From Hippopus hippopus (lineage: Eukaryota; Mollusca; Bivalvia; Cardiida; Cardiidae): a stretch of DNA of 64,000 nt. The notes under the pieces were generated by a model. The model was not told where the DNA came from. It saw nothing but the letters and a program-made list of their open reading frames with translations, and ran no database searches. Numbering within the stretch: position 1 is the first letter of the stretch; every line of letters starts with the position of its first letter. This document shows, in pieces, positions 62,190 through 64,000 of this stretch. The DNA is taken from NCBI GenBank assembly GCA_946811185.2, contig OX328101.1, positions 30,240,122-30,304,121 on the forward strand, given 5' to 3'. The translations under genes and the position numbers were made by a program.

Positions 62190-62380
62190 ATATTGTTTTC
62201 AGTTGAAAGACTAGATATCCGAATGGCGTCCACCTTTCTTTATCAGTTCCTAAGTCCGAATTCCAATGACAATTATATAATTAGCTGAGATATTCTGTCA
62301 CGTTCTATCTCAGCCAACCAGATGGCTGGTCTATTTCGAGAAGAAATTTAATTTGGAATGGTTGGTGAGTACAACCACTT
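62190..62380. mobile_element. Possible family D relic
   Basis: TATCTCAGCCAACCAGATGG and GGAATGGTTGGTGAGTACAA resemble D arms and end, weakly. Confidence 0.35.
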
Positions 62381-62384
62381 ACTG

Positions 62385-63170
62385 ATACTAGTTTATCCTT
62401 CACCCCATACTTTTTGATCGATTACTGGCGTTAATATTTGAACTTTCGAGATATTAAAGGCGCTCAAATCACGAACAGTAAATAACATCTTCGCCTGCCA
62501 AGGATGACGGTCACTACGTTGCCTTATTTACCCTTGGCTGATCCAGTCAAACGTTGTAATCCCCGAGATAGGCGTAATGATTGGCTGGTGTCTGTTCTAA
62601 AAGCACCAATCAAATAGCGCGTTACTCTTGCTATCCTCCATCAGGAAAACGTAAATAAAAATAGCGACCGCAGGAGAGATTCGTCGGATATGCAGTGAAT
62701 TTACCAAAATTAAAGATAATATCTACTTCAACATTCACTGTAACAGATTATTTTAATGAAGTTTTACATTTAAACAGCGGATAATTGACTGTCAAAATAC
62801 GTGTGTGGATTTTTCCGAAAAGGTTTTGATATGTGACGTTTGATTGGTCTTCGATGATGAACGTTTAGGGGGCAATAAGTATGAAAATCCAGTAGGCAGC
62901 GTACCGCGGGGTTCACAGATTTCGATCAGATCAGCCAAGGGTGCAAGAGCAGTGTAGTAATCGTCACCCTTTTCTAGTGAAAACGAGTATATACAAGTAA
63001 CAAGATTGAATGTATTGGAGTTTAACACCGCTGAACAGCTTAGATCATTATCACGGCGGTCGATCAACACTACCCACTATTTACGTAACTTAATCTTGGT
63101 ACACTATCGCTTTTGCAGCCCGATTTCGTCTAGGTCATAGGGGTCCGTAGTTTGACTCCTGTCACCCATA
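62385..63170. other. Unassigned DNA
   Basis: A short inverted word pair GATTGGCTGGTG / CACCAATC lies near 62580-62610. Nothing else recognised. Confidence 0.45.
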
Positions 63171-63173
63171 GAC

Positions 63174-64000
63174 TAAAACAAGGGATTTAACTGTATGCAG
63201 CCCGTTACTCGCCCCCGGTTACAAAAAAACAACGTATCTTTTCTACCCCATCAGTTATTCTCCTATTTTTTTTCTACAGCTGAGAGCTAAAACATTTTTC
63301 TACCAGAAAAACACAACTGTTTGTCAGTGGCTAATGCAGTCTGGCTGATACATTCGCTCGAACTTGTAAACTCGCTCAAAAATCTTCGCCATTGACACGG
63401 GTTCGTACATTCGATACTGACGTTCGCGCATATAAACCAATGAAGTTTCTCGTTCCAAACAGTGTCACCGTACTGTCACGTGACAAAAAGGTGTGAGTAG
63501 CTGTACGAAATTTCATTGGTTGAATTCACGACTGTTAGTACATATCAACCGATGAAATTTCTCGTTCCAAACAATGTTACATGACAGAAGATGGCTGCAG
63601 CTGTTCGAAATAAGAACGTGGATCACAAATTCAACGAATTCTGAGGCGTTTCGTCGTTATTGAAGATAAAGACTATAGGTCAGCAGTATTTTTAAACATG
63701 TTTAAAGGGTGGGTGCCGCTAATGCTGCGTTTCATTGGATCTAAAGTGCATCTTGAAAACGGATGTACGAACCCGTGTCAATGGCGCAGATTTTTGAGCG
63801 AGTTTACAAGTTCGAGCGAATGTATCAGCCAGACTGCATTAGCCACTGACAAACAGTTGTGTTTTTCTGGTAGAAAAATGTTTTAGCTCTCAGCTGTAGA
63901 AAAAAATAGGAGAATAACTGATGGGGTAGAAAAGATACGTTATTTGTTTTTTGTAACCGGGGGCGAGTAACGGGCTGCATACAGTTAAATCCCTTGTTTA
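63174..64000. repeat. Large inverted repeat with ~242-bp arms, reaching the right edge
   Basis: The left arm (about 63174-63415: CAAGGGATTTAACTGTATGC ... GGGTTCGTACATTCG) is repeated in reverse at about 63759-64000 (GGATGTACGAACCCGTGTCA ... GTTAAATCCCTTGTTTA) with few differences. The 343-bp spacer holds a tandem pair containing AATTTCTCGTTCCAAACA-type words (about 63447 and 63556), and an inverted GAAATTTCATTGGTTGA between them. The palindrome reaches the last base, so it may be longer. It could be a foldback transposon or a genomic palindrome. Confidence 0.85.

Overview
The window looks like intergenic or intronic DNA from a bivalve mollusc. It is AT-rich and has no long open reading frame; the longest is 129 codons, and it lies over a SINE. 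No host gene is recognisable. The best lineage clue is the block at 47434-48350: an AGCTCACCTGAGC head, GTCCGTC-like words, then repeated units around GTGTACGCTCTAGAGGCCA and GGTCAAAAACTAGGTCAC. I recall that repeat class as common in bivalve genomes. The tRNA-derived SINEs and CG-cored palindromic MITEs fit the same lineage. Species cannot be fixed by reading.

Nearly everything identifiable is repetitive. I sorted it by eye into families. A: about 260 bp, ends GAGCCATGCTCTG, CG-rich central palindrome. B: about 260 bp, ends GGCCTGCAACACGCG, two copies of nearly the same CG-rich palindrome. C: about 205 bp, flanked by TTAA, ends CCCTTAnnCTGCTAA, centre CAGACTGCACGTTCTGTGC. E: about 228 bp, flanked by TTAA, ends CYCTTTACCAAAC, centre AAAATGCTGGTAACCAGC. 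D: about 170 bp foldback with CTGATTGGCTAAACC. H: about 375 bp foldback with GGCCCAGTAGCGGCC ends. F: tRNA-derived SINEs, at least two head types with one tail. G: 0.5-0.85 kb element with a terminal hairpin and paired TGACGTCA sites. K: 1.1 kb TIR element.

Two transposase relics were recognised: a mariner element with intact TIRs and a broken, shortened ORF (58343-59332), and a PIF/Harbinger (HARBI1-like) transposase relic on the minus strand (40285-41200). Neither can encode an active enzyme as it stands.

Layout: 1-2.1 kb minisatellites; 2.1-9.3 kb A, E, D, B and C copies; 9.3-10.5 kb a SINE split by G; 12.6-13.7 kb element K carrying an E copy; 15-18 kb SINEs and E copies, one E split by a SINE; 19-24 kb dense D, C and E with a diverged array of palindromic units (22.1-23.3 kb); 24.5-28.9 kb H, B, A, C, D; 28.9-30.5 kb GA-rich satellite; 30.7-36.3 kb E, A, G, SINE; 37.4-37.9 kb a compound foldback; 40.3-41.2 kb Harbinger relic; 43.1-43.6 kb minisatellite; 44-57 kb dense MITEs around the 47.4-48.4 kb block; 58.3-59.6 kb mariner and a minimal B palindrome; 61-62 kb D and C; 63.17-64.0 kb a 242-bp-arm inverted repeat touching the window edge.

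Insertions within insertions give a partial relative order: B into E, C into E (with TTAA duplicated), D into C, H into D, SINE into E, SINE into D, G into SINE, E into K. The most unusual theme is that MITEs with different bodies share, and seem to preserve best, a central perfect or near-perfect palindrome.
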